Assembly: GCA_043822885.1 (NCBI GenBank)
Contig: JBDRBI010000026.1
Span: forward strand, 1-33,232
Direction of reading: 5' to 3'
DNA from: Aadella sp043822885
GTDB lineage: Bacteria; Omnitrophota; Gorgyraeia; Tantalellales; Tantalellaceae
DNA: 33,232 bases
The notes beneath the pieces were generated by a model, which saw nothing but the letters and a program-made list of their open reading frames with translations, ran no database searches and was not told the DNA's origin. Numbering within the stretch: position 1 is the stretch's first letter; each line of letters begins with the position of its first letter. Positions 1-10,139 of this stretch are shown piece by piece. Position numbers and translations under genes: made by a program.

Positions 1-2
1 AT

Positions 3-3000
3 AAATCGGGTACGAAATTTATGGGAGAAATATCTTACGAATATACTGTTGGAAAAGATATCGTTAAAGCTACTTTAAGTAATAAGGAAATGGCTGATAT
101 TAGTGATGCCGCAGTTTTCTATAACACTTTTAGCGGGATAAAAATCAATAGAGATGTGGAGATCCTGGGAAAACTTTACAAACAAGGCGCGGAGATCAGT
201 TCCGACGGCAAGGAGATACAGTTCAAAGGCGACGTTGTGATAAAGGCAACAGCTCAAGATGTAGATGGCGGTAAGCACGAGATATCAGCAACCCTACATA
301 ACGAAAAGATGGCAGGTATTACCGGAGACACAAAAGTCACAATGGGAAGATCCGATAGGTTTGTTCTTAAAGACGACCTGGTATTTATGGGCAAGACATA
401 TGAAGCCGGGACGTTAATAGACCTTAAAGACGGATCACTAGTCAAAACAGAATCTATGGACAAATTAAGGTTCAGTGAAATACAGGAAAGAGGTGAACGT
501 AGCGCAGTTTCAGGCGGAAATTATTATGAAGTTGTAGAAAAAGATTCAAGCGGCAAAATTATAAAAAGTTTCAATTTAGCAGAAAGTGTAGAGGGGAAAG
601 ACATCTACGGCGACGGAATTTTTGAAGAAAAGCCAGGTATTTTTAAGAAAATATTTGCTATTACACCGCTAAAGAAAATTACGGTACAGTTAAAGGATGC
701 GAACGGTAATGCTCTGGGTAAAGAAAGAACCGTCTATATAAAGGGGTCGAAAATAATACCACTTCAGAAGCTTAACACTAAATCATCCTTTGTGAAGGCG
801 AGAGTGTATACGTCCTTATTTGAGTCCAAAGAGGTTTTCGTGCCCGTGAAAAGCCTGTATTCGGAACAATACGGAAAAGGCGCAGTAAATTTTCGAATGG
901 TGGACGTAATAGATGAAAAGGGGAATGTGACCGGAAGATATTCGATGCAGATAAAAGATTTTGAGACTCTTAGCGGAACTTCGGGAAAAGAATATTATAT
1001 GCAACATGGTGACGCAGTTGCTGCCGCAAGAGCCCGAGGTGATATGTCTTTTGGGGCTACAGTTAGTGATATTGCTTTTGAATTAAGATCCAGCGCACGG
1101 ATAATGCTTTTGGGAGGAGAGATCCATTCAGCAAGCGTAGTCGATAACACCAAGATCGTCGGGGGATTTACTTACGGGCATCTTTTGGCAGTCAGTACAA
1201 ATGTTCTGCTTCTCGGAGCCGGCGGAGGTTTTAGAATAGGAGGGAACATTTTAAAGGGGGGATGGAATCTGGTCACAACCGCTGGAAAATCTGCATGGGC
1301 CGCAGGCGCATTGAATACAGCAAAGACCATGTTGGGAAAAAGCGGGGCGATAGGAAAGCAAATATGGAAACAGGTAGCTGTACTGTCTCCGTTTAAAATG
1401 ACGAAAATAAGTTTCCAAGGAATAAAATTTGCAAAGGTGGCAGGTGCCGGTAAAGCATGGGTTAATGTCAGCAAGAGCATAGGCAGAAATTTTGCATACA
1501 TGAAGGTCCTGAACGCGGGTTTGTGGACGGCGGGACAACTTGTGTCAAATTACTTACCCGAAAATAACGCGGGAAGCGATGTTTACCGGTTCATACTTAC
1601 CCCGTTCGCCAGAGGAGATTTTAACCTAAAAACTTTTGTTTCTGATGTTGCTATCGGGGGTTGGGATAATCTGATGTATGCCGGATTCGCCGGCGGTATG
1701 TATCTAGCGTCACCTTTAGTCTCGGCTTTCGGACGTACCGTACTCGGGGAAAAACTCGGAAGTATAGGGGAGATCTCAACAGGGAGCGGGTTTTTTGCCA
1801 GAGCTTCCAGCAAGTTCGTCAATGGAATAATAGAAGAAGGCGTAAAAGAGAGGGGAGCGGGTATGTTGCTCAATCTTATTCCGGGTCTCCGTAATTCAGA
1901 AACTGCGAAAGAATTCATAGTAGAGTTACTGTTCCCCGGAGGTCCGGTTATGATGAAAGCTAACGCTCAGACAAAAACCTCCGACATAAGCGCGTATAAC
2001 GGTATTTCCGAGATAGATCTCTTGTCCAAAGCGGGTGTAGGGACTTTGGGTGACCTGAGCTTGCTTACGGGAACGAACAGTGTAGAAACCATGATAGATA
2101 CTATACAAGGATCGTATCACAGCGGATTAAGCGCGGAGACTTTCAACACTTTAACCGCAGATGACAGTCTGCAGGATCTGGTACAGGAAATGGGTCTGAC
2201 AGAGACTCAGATCCCTGCTTTCATAGCGAATATAGCCGGGTCAAAGATAACTCTCGGGCAGATATCCGCCCTCACAGATGTGGGGATAGATGCTGCGGCC
2301 AAAATTAAGGGAGTTTCCGAGATAGATGTCTTGTCCAATGCGGGGATAAAAACAGTAGGCGATATGGGTAATATTACGGGAACAAACAGCAGTGACGAGA
2401 TCACAAGCCGCATATTGGAAAACTATAGTGACAGGTTGAGTTCTGATACGATCGATAATCTAACTGAGGACATTAGCATGGACGGCCTTATTCAAGAAAT
2501 GGAGTTAACCGGAGACGAAACATCGTCTTTCATAACGGATATCGCGGGTTCTCCCATCACTCTCGGACAAATATCTCCGGATATCGGTCAAGGAATGGCG
2601 GCCGTCTCCGAGAAAGTGGGAGTGGAAAACGTGAAATCCTCGGTGAGACATGATAATACTTTGCAGGAGATCGCTTCCCTTAGCGGACGGGAGGTTGAAG
2701 GCATGGTAGAGAAAGAGATCGACCTTTCATCAGAGGAAAAAGATAAACTGTATAACGAGGGCATTTCAAGTGTTGCCGACGCTACACTTTCACAGGTGGC
2801 GGCGGTAACCGGCAGAGATATGCTGTCCCTGGCAAACAATATGGGTGCCGATTTCGTTCAGGCGAGAGTTTCCGTAAATTCCGGGATCGCGACACTAGGA
2901 TCGGCTTTGGGAATGTCAGTAGAAGAAACGTTTGATGTTTTTGGAATGACAGAGAATCAGATCAGAGTAGCGAAGAACCTGTCTTATACTTCGGATGAAG

Positions 3001-6000
3001 CCAAAATAACGGTTGGTTCCATTTTCAGGACATTAGAACAGGATCCGTCGGTAAAGGAAGATCCGTCAAAGGTTCTTGCTGATCGGGGTATTAAAGTCAG
3101 TCCTGTAGCGGTTCTCAGCAATACCGGGGTCAATAAAGCGGCATCGGAATTGGGAGTAAGCGCGGATGTTCTTTTCGATGAGCTGGGGTTAGGGGAGACC
3201 ACCGTAGGAGAACTTGCAGCAGCACGAAAAGTTGAAGTTGAAGAGATGACAAAAGGGTCCGGCTTCGAGACAGCAACTTCTGAAACCGGACTATCTGCTG
3301 AAATGTTCACTGCATTTGACGGTACATTGAATGAAGCAGTGCCGTTGATCTCGACCAGGCAGATAGAGACAGTTATTGGAAAAATGGGCGGAAAATATCA
3401 TACCACCAGCGAACTTAATGTAAGTATCGACAGGAACGGGATCCTCGAATCCGCGCAAGGCGGAAAAATCAGCACTGAAGTGAAGTCTGATAAGGTGGGT
3501 GACAGTACGACTTATTCTCTTGTGCCCGCATCGATAAAAGCCGGATCCAGTTTCAGGAACAGATATCAAAAAATAAAAAACCGTATCAATTTTGAAGGAT
3601 CCGCGATAACTATAAGATATGAGAATGGCACAAAACTCGCTCAGTTTACAGGTGTAGACAGAATAGAATCTACCAAAGATTCCAAGGGAAACACTATAGT
3701 CAAAGGGTTCAAAGGGAAAAACCTAGTGGATTCTTTCGCGTTTACTAAGGCTGATACTGAAAAAGGTACGGCAGAGGTCTTGGGATACAGTAAAAAAGAC
3801 CTTACTCAACAAATAGCCCAGAATTTCGGCGTGGAAGGTGAGGTTGATACGGATATTTCCGACCTTTTTGATCGGGGAATGAAGCCCGAAAATTTCAAAA
3901 AAGAGGATATTGAAATAAGAACAGATACGAAAGGGAAATTTGCGGGATTTATTGCGACTGATGAGAATAACGCGGAAATGGTAGTTTTTGCCGAGAAACT
4001 TTCAAAGATCACCGCGGCATTTGTCGGAGTTAAAATGAAACAGGCCGTCAATGCCCTTACTTCCGACATCAATGAACAAATAGAGGTAAAGGACGGAACT
4101 GCGTCTATAGGTCTGGAGGGTCTACAAATGATATTGCGGGACTCCCCGATCTTAAACATAACAGAGTCCCAGATCCCCGCTTATGCTTCGGCCATGGTAG
4201 GACATATCAATACCGCCTTGAGGGAGAAAAACACCGATAAGGTCACTGCTGAAATGATAAAAGACATTATAAACAAGAGCGGAGCCGAGGACTTTGTCGG
4301 ATTCATGACGCTCAGGGAGAATCAGGCGAAAAAATTCCTTGAATTTATTCAAACACCATCAATGGGACATGAGATAGGAACAGGGGAAGGAAAAACCGAT
4401 TTCCTTATCCACTTTAACGCGATAGCTGGGTTAATAAACGGAAAGAACAGATCGGTCATTATCCTTTCGGATAAAGGCAAATTAACGGAAGCGTATTCCG
4501 ATAACACAAAAGAGCTGTACGCAAGTCTTTTCGGAAAAGGTTCAGTTGAAGTAATAGATTCGAACACAAAAATTAACAGAGAGTTGCTGAATAAAGTGGA
4601 ATCCGAACGGGCAAAATTTGTTTTCACCGAAAGTGCCGTGATGGGATTTATGACGGATTCAAAAAGGGTGAAAGGCAGCGTGGAATCAAAACTTTTCAAT
4701 GCCCTTACCGATAATGTCCAGTTGGTGCAGGATGAAATACATACCATACACGGGCAGAGTTATATAAGAAGCCGGGGAGAAGACAAGAAGCTGACCAAAG
4801 AACAGATCACCGCGACAGAGGTCATGGGAGACTTTATAAAGACCAGAGCAAAAGAACTGGGGGTAGAAGTAAACGCTGAAACCGGTTATGCTGATCTTAG
4901 CGGTCTGGTAGTGACGGAAAATAAGGGCGGGGAAAAGATCTCCCCGGTATTCAATGACAAATTTTTCACGGAATTGGCGAAATATTTAACGGATACAAAC
5001 TACCGGGAAAGGATGATCGTAGAGAAAGCCATGCTTAACGGGTCCGATTACCTGAAAACACCGGAACTCGTGCATATAAGGTCCGTAGCGAAAACCCTGG
5101 CGCGGTTCTACACGGAAGCCCAGGGGGTCCATTACGGAGCGGTAAATTTTAACGATGAAAAACTCTTAAGGTCCGAGCAGCTGGGTTTATCCGAGGATTT
5201 TGTCACAGAAACCCTTAAAAAAGGTAAAGGTGATCAGATAGTCCCGGTATCTTTAGGGAAAGCTGATATTACGAAACAGTTCTCGGATCCGTATGAAGCC
5301 GCTGTTAAACATTATTTCGGATTGAAAAAGATAGGTAAAGCAACCCGTCTTGATACGGTGACAACTACACCCGAATCGACCCAGGCAAATTATCTTGAAT
5401 TCTTGTCCATAGCAAAAGATAACGGATCTTCCATAAGTTCCATGACAGGTACCTATAACCTGATAGTAGGGATGATGCATGCCTTGGGAGTTAATGTGGA
5501 TAACAGTGAGAGAGATATGCTTCTGGGGAGGTATATAGACACTTCAAACGAACTGTTGGTAAGGGCTATCAACGCGTTTCTTGGGAACGAAACGGCGATG
5601 ATATTAACGGACAATGAAAGTGTGTCGGCGAGAGCTATAAAGAAAGTTATGGGAGTTACGGGAATAGAGAAGATCTTCAGGGGAAGTGATATCGGTCCGG
5701 ATGGGATAAAAGCGGCCGATAAAGGCGGTTCCCAGAATTATGTAGTAATTCCCGAAGCCGAAGGATTGCATCAAAGCGAAATACGCGACGCGCTTGAAGC
5801 CCATCTTAGAGCGCTTAACATGGACGGAGCGGATTTCAGATTCGTTTACCACGATTCCTTCAATCAGTGGACGCTTTATGAATGGGACACATCTTCTGGA
5901 GAGTTTAAGGCAGAAACACTGGATTTCGATAAAGATGTCAAACGCATGCTGGACAGCTCCTCGGGCGGGCAGCAAACCGTAATACTCGGCAATGTCGGTG

Positions 6001-9000
6001 ATGTTTTCGGTCTGGACCTTAAAGTCAGAGGAAACACAAAATTTATTGATATACTTGACTCTAAGACCCTGTTGACCACGGCCTTGCAGGGATTTGGAAG
6101 GGTCAGAGGATACGATGACGGCGGAATGACCCTTTACAACGACCGTGAAGTATACATGGTCGGAGAAAGGACCGGGAAAATAGCCGTTAACGAGGTGTTT
6201 GATGTTCTTATAGAGAACGAAAATCAGACGGTACAAAGTATTACTCTTCAGGTTCTTGGCGACGCGATAAAACATTCCGCGGTAAGTCTGTTGAAACGGA
6301 TACAGGATCAAGCTGAAGGAGCACCCTCTATCGGAGCGTACAAAAAAACCGGAATAGCCGCGTTCACTCTCGGCAGTTCGAGCGGTATCCCGGCGGGCGG
6401 CATACTTGCCAGTATCCTTGCTAAAGGATTGGCTCAGAGGGGAGATGCCTTGAGCCTGGATAAACGAACCGAATATGATGTTATAGAAGAAAAATTAGTC
6501 CGTGATTTCTGGAATGTTGTAGGACAGAACCAGGATAATAGCATGAGTTCGCCTCAAGAGACCAAAGAATATCTCGCGAAAGATTTTTATAACATGCACA
6601 AGCTTATTGAAAGCATGACGGAAGACGCTAATTTTATGGCCAGTCTTTCCGAAAGCAGCCGGGACATGTTGACAAAATACGTCGCGGAGAACGCTGACTT
6701 GTTCAATTTAAGAGGAGAGATGGAAGTACGCTTCCTGAAAGAGGGCGCTATAAAGCAAATAAGAGAGGAAAAGAACCTATTCTCTACGGAAAACACATTA
6801 AAGAGCGTAGCGGAGTTGATAGAAACAACCGTGAAAGAAAGTGATGTTCCCGAGAAAGCGATTTTCGGTAAGTCGGAAACTTCCCGCGCTGCCACACAAA
6901 TGACCATGAACGACGTTAAGACCACACTTTTTGAAGGAGAAAGTTTTAAAGAGATCGGGGAACAGGAAAAGTTCATGGAAAAGAACGACATGATAAGATC
7001 TGACGGCACATTGAACAGCACCGGGAACGCTTATATCAACCAGCTTTATAGTAAGCTCAAGAACATGACAGACGAAGACTTAGCATCTTTCATGAGTATC
7101 GGGCTCCGGATAGGACTACCTCCCGAAGAAGCCAGAGATAATATCGGAAAGCTGTCCCGCGGTTTGATAAATGAGAAATACATAGACCTGGGGACTCTTA
7201 ATGAACGTACGGTAGATCATCTCATGAACCTTTCATACGCGCTGGAAGGATTCAAGAGCATGCTTCCGGAGGAAGCGTTAGAGAATCTCCGTCAGAGCGG
7301 GATCATAAGCACGATTCTTTCGCAAAAGGCTCCCGGCACAGCGCTGCAGGTATACATCGCGCAACATATTGAAATAGCAAACAAAAAAACCGCGCTTCAG
7401 AACATGATCTCCGAGATCCTTCTGGAGAACAAGGCCTCCGCATCCATGGAAAGGGTGGGAGACAAGATGAGGGCGGAGAGAGCAACGGGGAACGAAACTC
7501 TCCTTGAAAAAGGCATACTCGCATTGAGAACCGGCAGCGCCCCGGATCTCATATCGGCGGCGGCAAATAGGTGGCGTCTCAATAGCATGCAGAAAAATGC
7601 CCCATTACGTCTTTCTTCCTTCAGGGAGATGGCGGAAAATATTGCCGCCGAAACCAAAGCGGGACAGTTTGAAGATAGGACCGTTTATCAATTGACGAGA
7701 ATATTTTTTGCTCCGTTCATAACAGAGACCATGTTCACGAGATCCCTGAAGACACAGGAGATACTGGATAAACATTTTTACGAAGAATCCGGGAAATTTC
7801 CATTAGAAGGGACTTTAAGTTTTGATAACTTGATAGAAGGGCAGAAAATATTAATACTCAAACTGCTGGGGATAGAGGAGGAACAGGCTAAAAAGATCAG
7901 CGCTGCTAACAGGAGATTGGAACTATTCAAGGAAATGGCGGGCGGACCTGAAGATGATAAGATGGGAAAAATGTTAGCATATGCCGAAGAAAGTATGCTT
8001 ACACTTGTTATAGGCACGCTTAAAAAGATGCCGGACAAACTTAACCTGGCTGAAAAGATCGGCCTCATCAACTGGGTTGCGCAAATGGATATAACCGAGG
8101 GAAAAGTGGCAGAGGTAATGGAAAGTATGGAAAAGGCCTCTCAGGTCGAAGAACTTAATGTGCTTCTTCCTAAGAACATGTCTACCGGAGAAAAAGCCAA
8201 ACTGATGGAAGCGATAATCGCCTCAAGCGAGGGTATCGTGAAAAAAGGAAATACGGTTACCGTTAAGTTCGGCGGCAAAGAATATGTTATTACCGGTGAC
8301 GATGCATCGATACTAGAGCTACTGGAAAAAGAGATGACCCCGGCAGAATTCGCCAGAGTCAAAGAAACCGCGGATAAAGAGTTCGGCGGAAGTTTGCCGT
8401 ATGAAGTTACCTATACCGTCATGGCAGACGGTACGGTAGAGGTCTCCGAAAAATCCGCGATAGTGTTTAACGCGAACGGTGAGATAGAGTTCATGAGTTC
8501 CACGGAAACGGTCTCTACGGATGACGATGTTGTCTTCCGCGGGCATACACATCCGCATGTCGCGACAAAAACGGCCGAGTTCATGGCGGATGCCGTCTCC
8601 ATGATGATAAGAGAAGCCGTATATGGCAAACCGATGATAGAATTCATGGTAGAACGCTCGGGACCGGGAACATTCCAGATGAAGGCGTTGACGAGGACCG
8701 GGGATGAGTTCACGGTATCGACGATAGTTAACGGAGAAGTCACGCAAACCGAAGCGATCGTTCTGGATGTAACTGCGATAGCCGCTTTACAGAAAGGGAT
8801 AAGCCGGATGGACACATCGCAGCTTGGCGCGTTAAGCGCAATGCTCAAACTTCAGCAGGATGAACTTATTAATGTGACACCTAGGAATACGGAGCTTTTA
8901 ATTAACGCGATATCGTTGGCATCGCGCAAAGCCTGGACGAACGACGATTTCATGAAGATGTTCTCGCGTCAGATAAGTTTACAGGGGACCGTGCGGATGG

Positions 9001-9611
9001 AAGACATGCTCAGCTATCTCGATCATCAGATAGGCGTGCTTAACCAGGGTACTTATGTCCTTGCTTTTGACGCGGGCGCTATAGACGCTTCCGTTGAACA
9101 GCTGGCGCGTACCATCGAGGCCTCGGGGAGTAAAGTGCGGATAGCGGTCATAGGCGACGCCGCGCGCGCCGCGGAACTCAAGGGCATATACGTGCCGGAG
9201 GACCTGACCGACGCGAAGACCTTATCTGACAGGATAGCCGAAAGTACAGGAGGCGAGACGGTAGCTAAATCCGCGATAATATTGAGTAATAGAGACGCTC
9301 AAAACGTTACGGGCGCGGTGTATGACGATCTTAAGAGCCATCAATCGGAGCCGCATAAGATGCCGAGTTACGTGCTTCTCCGCAACAAGATAGAGGGTAA
9401 TCTTTCGGCTGAGACCAACATGGCGAATCTCGTGCATAGCGTTATCAGAAGCCAGCCCTGTGTCGTGGCTGTCGGATACGATGACAGAGATGATTTTAGC
9501 AGCATACAGGCTCTCTTGAAAAATATCGGGTACTTCGCGGTGATCGAAAGAATAACCGAGACTATCGGGCAGATAATGAACGCGATAAACGCGACAATAA
9601 CATCGCTGTAA
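3..9611 (+). CDS. Giant protein with SecA-like DExH helicase core (5' partial)
   Basis: The frame is open to the left edge (codons from base 3 precede the ATG at 21), so the N-terminus lies outside the window. Residue numbers count from that ATG. Two beta-rich repeats lie near residues 18-60 and 90-134 (ATLSNKEM / ATLHNEKM). Residues 380-600 are Gly/Ala-rich and hydrophobic. Two 103-residue repeats cover 662-867. A SecA-like ATPase core follows: GTGEGKT at 1453-1459 (SecA reads TGEGKT), DEIH at 1571-1574, SMTGT at 1807-1811 (SecA reads GMTGT) and QGFGRVRG at 2023-2030 (motif VI). The rest is mostly helical, with an HTHPH metal-site-like motif at 2842-2846. SecA itself is about 800-900 residues and lacks these flanks, so this is not housekeeping SecA. 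Giant proteins are known from Omnitrophota. Function is unknown; ATP-driven remodelling or export of a polypeptide or nucleic acid is inferred. No intrinsic terminator was seen after the stop. Confidence 0.85.
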   Translation, partial: KSGTKFMGEISYEYTVGKDIVKATLSNKEMADISDAAVFYNTFSGIKINRDVEILGKLYKQGAEISSDGKEIQFKGDVVIKATAQDVDGGKHEISATLHNEKMAGITGDTKVTMGRSDRFVLKDDLVFMGKTYEAGTLIDLKDGSLVKTESMDKLRFSEIQERGERSAVSGGNYYEVVEKDSSGKIIKSFNLAESVEGKDIYGDGIFEEKPGIFKKIFAITPLKKITVQLKDANGNALGKERTVYIKGSKIIPLQKLNTKSSFVKARVYTSLFESKEVFVPVKSLYSEQYGKGAVNFRMVDVIDEKGNVTGRYSMQIKDFETLSGTSGKEYYMQHGDAVAAARARGDMSFGATVSDIAFELRSSARIMLLGGEIHSASVVDNTKIVGGFTYGHLLAVSTNVLLLGAGGGFRIGGNILKGGWNLVTTAGKSAWAAGALNTAKTMLGKSGAIGKQIWKQVAVLSPFKMTKISFQGIKFAKVAGAGKAWVNVSKSIGRNFAYMKVLNAGLWTAGQLVSNYLPENNAGSDVYRFILTPFARGDFNLKTFVSDVAIGGWDNLMYAGFAGGMYLASPLVSAFGRTVLGEKLGSIGEISTGSGFFARASSKFVNGIIEEGVKERGAGMLLNLIPGLRNSETAKEFIVELLFPGGPVMMKANAQTKTSDISAYNGISEIDLLSKAGVGTLGDLSLLTGTNSVETMIDTIQGSYHSGLSAETFNTLTADDSLQDLVQEMGLTETQIPAFIANIAGSKITLGQISALTDVGIDAAAKIKGVSEIDVLSNAGIKTVGDMGNITGTNSSDEITSRILENYSDRLSSDTIDNLTEDISMDGLIQEMELTGDETSSFITDIAGSPITLGQISPDIGQGMAAVSEKVGVENVKSSVRHDNTLQEIASLSGREVEGMVEKEIDLSSEEKDKLYNEGISSVADATLSQVAAVTGRDMLSLANNMGADFVQARVSVNSGIATLGSALGMSVEETFDVFGMTENQIRVAKNLSYTSDEAKITVGSIFRTLEQDPSVKEDPSKVLADRGIKVSPVAVLSNTGVNKAASELGVSADVLFDELGLGETTVGELAAARKVEVEEMTKGSGFETATSETGLSAEMFTAFDGTLNEAVPLISTRQIETVIGKMGGKYHTTSELNVSIDRNGILESAQGGKISTEVKSDKVGDSTTYSLVPASIKAGSSFRNRYQKIKNRINFEGSAITIRYENGTKLAQFTGVDRIESTKDSKGNTIVKGFKGKNLVDSFAFTKADTEKGTAEVLGYSKKDLTQQIAQNFGVEGEVDTDISDLFDRGMKPENFKKEDIEIRTDTKGKFAGFIATDENNAEMVVFAEKLSKITAAFVGVKMKQAVNALTSDINEQIEVKDGTASIGLEGLQMILRDSPILNITESQIPAYASAMVGHINTALREKNTDKVTAEMIKDIINKSGAEDFVGFMTLRENQAKKFLEFIQTPSMGHEIGTGEGKTDFLIHFNAIAGLINGKNRSVIILSDKGKLTEAYSDNTKELYASLFGKGSVEVIDSNTKINRELLNKVESERAKFVFTESAVMGFMTDSKRVKGSVESKLFNALTDNVQLVQDEIHTIHGQSYIRSRGEDKKLTKEQITATEVMGDFIKTRAKELGVEVNAETGYADLSGLVVTENKGGEKISPVFNDKFFTELAKYLTDTNYRERMIVEKAMLNGSDYLKTPELVHIRSVAKTLARFYTEAQGVHYGAVNFNDEKLLRSEQLGLSEDFVTETLKKGKGDQIVPVSLGKADITKQFSDPYEAAVKHYFGLKKIGKATRLDTVTTTPESTQANYLEFLSIAKDNGSSISSMTGTYNLIVGMMHALGVNVDNSERDMLLGRYIDTSNELLVRAINAFLGNETAMILTDNESVSARAIKKVMGVTGIEKIFRGSDIGPDGIKAADKGGSQNYVVIPEAEGLHQSEIRDALEAHLRALNMDGADFRFVYHDSFNQWTLYEWDTSSGEFKAETLDFDKDVKRMLDSSSGGQQTVILGNVGDVFGLDLKVRGNTKFIDILDSKTLLTTALQGFGRVRGYDDGGMTLYNDREVYMVGERTGKIAVNEVFDVLIENENQTVQSITLQVLGDAIKHSAVSLLKRIQDQAEGAPSIGAYKKTGIAAFTLGSSSGIPAGGILASILAKGLAQRGDALSLDKRTEYDVIEEKLVRDFWNVVGQNQDNSMSSPQETKEYLAKDFYNMHKLIESMTEDANFMASLSESSRDMLTKYVAENADLFNLRGEMEVRFLKEGAIKQIREEKNLFSTENTLKSVAELIETTVKESDVPEKAIFGKSETSRAATQMTMNDVKTTLFEGESFKEIGEQEKFMEKNDMIRSDGTLNSTGNAYINQLYSKLKNMTDEDLASFMSIGLRIGLPPEEARDNIGKLSRGLINEKYIDLGTLNERTVDHLMNLSYALEGFKSMLPEEALENLRQSGIISTILSQKAPGTALQVYIAQHIEIANKKTALQNMISEILLENKASASMERVGDKMRAERATGNETLLEKGILALRTGSAPDLISAAANRWRLNSMQKNAPLRLSSFREMAENIAAETKAGQFEDRTVYQLTRIFFAPFITETMFTRSLKTQEILDKHFYEESGKFPLEGTLSFDNLIEGQKILILKLLGIEEEQAKKISAANRRLELFKEMAGGPEDDKMGKMLAYAEESMLTLVIGTLKKMPDKLNLAEKIGLINWVAQMDITEGKVAEVMESMEKASQVEELNVLLPKNMSTGEKAKLMEAIIASSEGIVKKGNTVTVKFGGKEYVITGDDASILELLEKEMTPAEFARVKETADKEFGGSLPYEVTYTVMADGTVEVSEKSAIVFNANGEIEFMSSTETVSTDDDVVFRGHTHPHVATKTAEFMADAVSMMIREAVYGKPMIEFMVERSGPGTFQMKALTRTGDEFTVSTIVNGEVTQTEAIVLDVTAIAALQKGISRMDTSQLGALSAMLKLQQDELINVTPRNTELLINAISLASRKAWTNDDFMKMFSRQISLQGTVRMEDMLSYLDHQIGVLNQGTYVLAFDAGAIDASVEQLARTIEASGSKVRIAVIGDAARAAELKGIYVPEDLTDAKTLSDRIAESTGGETVAKSAIILSNRDAQNVTGAVYDDLKSHQSEPHKMPSYVLLRNKIEGNLSAETNMANLVHSVIRSQPCVVAVGYDDRDDFSSIQALLKNIGYFAVIERITETIGQIMNAINATITSL
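2004..2621 (+). repeat. Two tandem 309-bp coding repeats in the giant gene
   Basis: Two direct units (2004-2312 and 2313-2621) each encode 103 residues. Both start with (I/V)SEID(L/V)LS, continue through a TGTNS motif and end with IAGS(K/P)ITLGQIS. They have diverged in sequence but have no length difference. They lie between the hydrophobic region and the SecA-like core and probably form helical adaptor or spacer units. Confidence 0.8.
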
Positions 9612-9623
9612 TAGACTATAGAC

Positions 9624-9763
9624 CCGTCATTGCGCCTGTCCGCCATAGCCAAATAATCTGCGAATAGATTGGCGAAGGCGGGAACCCCGAAGGGGTGAAG
9701 CAATCTCCATAGATATAATTTTCACAGAGATTGCTTCGTCGCTTTGCTCCTCGCAATGACGCA
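9624..9763. repeat. REP/MITE-like element of the GTCATTGCG family
   Basis: The element begins with CCCGTCATTGCG and ends with CGCAATGACGCA, its near reverse complement. Inside, GAAGCAATCTCC and GAGATTGCTTC form a second inverted pair. It lies 13 bp after the giant gene's stop codon. Related whole or half copies occur at 20733-20843, 22436-22570, 23473-23510 and 24678-24722. It encodes no protein. Confidence 0.75.
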
Positions 9764-10069
9764 CGTGGGTAGCCTGTCCATGGGGACATCCCATTTGGTA
9801 CCACCCCATAAGAGTAAGTGGGCAGCGAAGACCGAGGAATGTGGGACAAAAGACGAAGAAGAGGGTTTCTGCTTATGAATATGCCACGTTCTGGGGACAC
9901 CCTTCCTATGGGGGTACAATCCAAGTTGAAGGATGTCCCCAGAATATATTTCCATATATTTCCATTAAAAGGAAGCAATAGACACCCCATCATCCCACCC
10001 GGGCTAGATATGGCCTCAGGAGCACAACAAGCTCTACAAACCCGATAAACTCAATAAATGCGTTGCCGC
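9764..10069. other. Non-coding spacer with degraded repeats
   Basis: No convincing gene is present. The frame open from 9818 to 10048 has no ribosome-binding site and runs through an inverted repeat. Several GGGGACA/TGTCCCC motifs are scattered here. Motifs of this kind often flank REP-associated or IS200-like elements in metagenomes, so the spacer may hold remnants of one. Promoter elements for the next gene begin at 10070. Confidence 0.5.
9889..9944. repeat. 17-bp inverted repeat containing GGGGACA
   Basis: The left arm is 9889-9905 (TTCTGGGGACACCCTTC) and the right arm 9928-9944 is its reverse complement with one mismatch. The loop is 22 nt. No T-run follows on the plus strand, so it is not an obvious intrinsic terminator. 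It may be a mobile-element end or REP hairpin. Confidence 0.65.
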
Positions 10070-10098
10070 TTGTGTTTTTATTATGAATGTGATATATT
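10070..10098 (+). promoter_or_regulatory. Sigma-70-like promoter of first Lgt-like cassette
   Basis: TTGTGT, a 17-bp spacer and TATATT, with the extended -10 sequence TGTGATATATT. The predicted transcript start is near 10105, about 35 bp before the ATG at 10140. The same ATGTGATA core occurs at the promoters at 20650 and 22587. Confidence 0.6.
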
Positions 10099-10139
10099 TA
10101 TACGTTCGTAAAATTATCTTATTACCTACATCGTAAATT

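Noticed and set aside
5604..6311. Minus-strand 235-codon ORF inside the giant gene
   Set aside because: It lies wholly opposite the helicase core, which has motif-level support; the reverse frame has no domain or start signal.
9051..9611. Homology between the C-termini of the two large proteins
   Set aside because: Both have alternating hydrophobic strands and helices suggesting a Rossmann-like fold, but I could not find enough shared residues by eye.
9818..10048. Plus-strand 76-codon ORF
   Set aside because: No ribosome-binding site or recognisable domain, and it is composed of repeat and inverted-repeat sequence.
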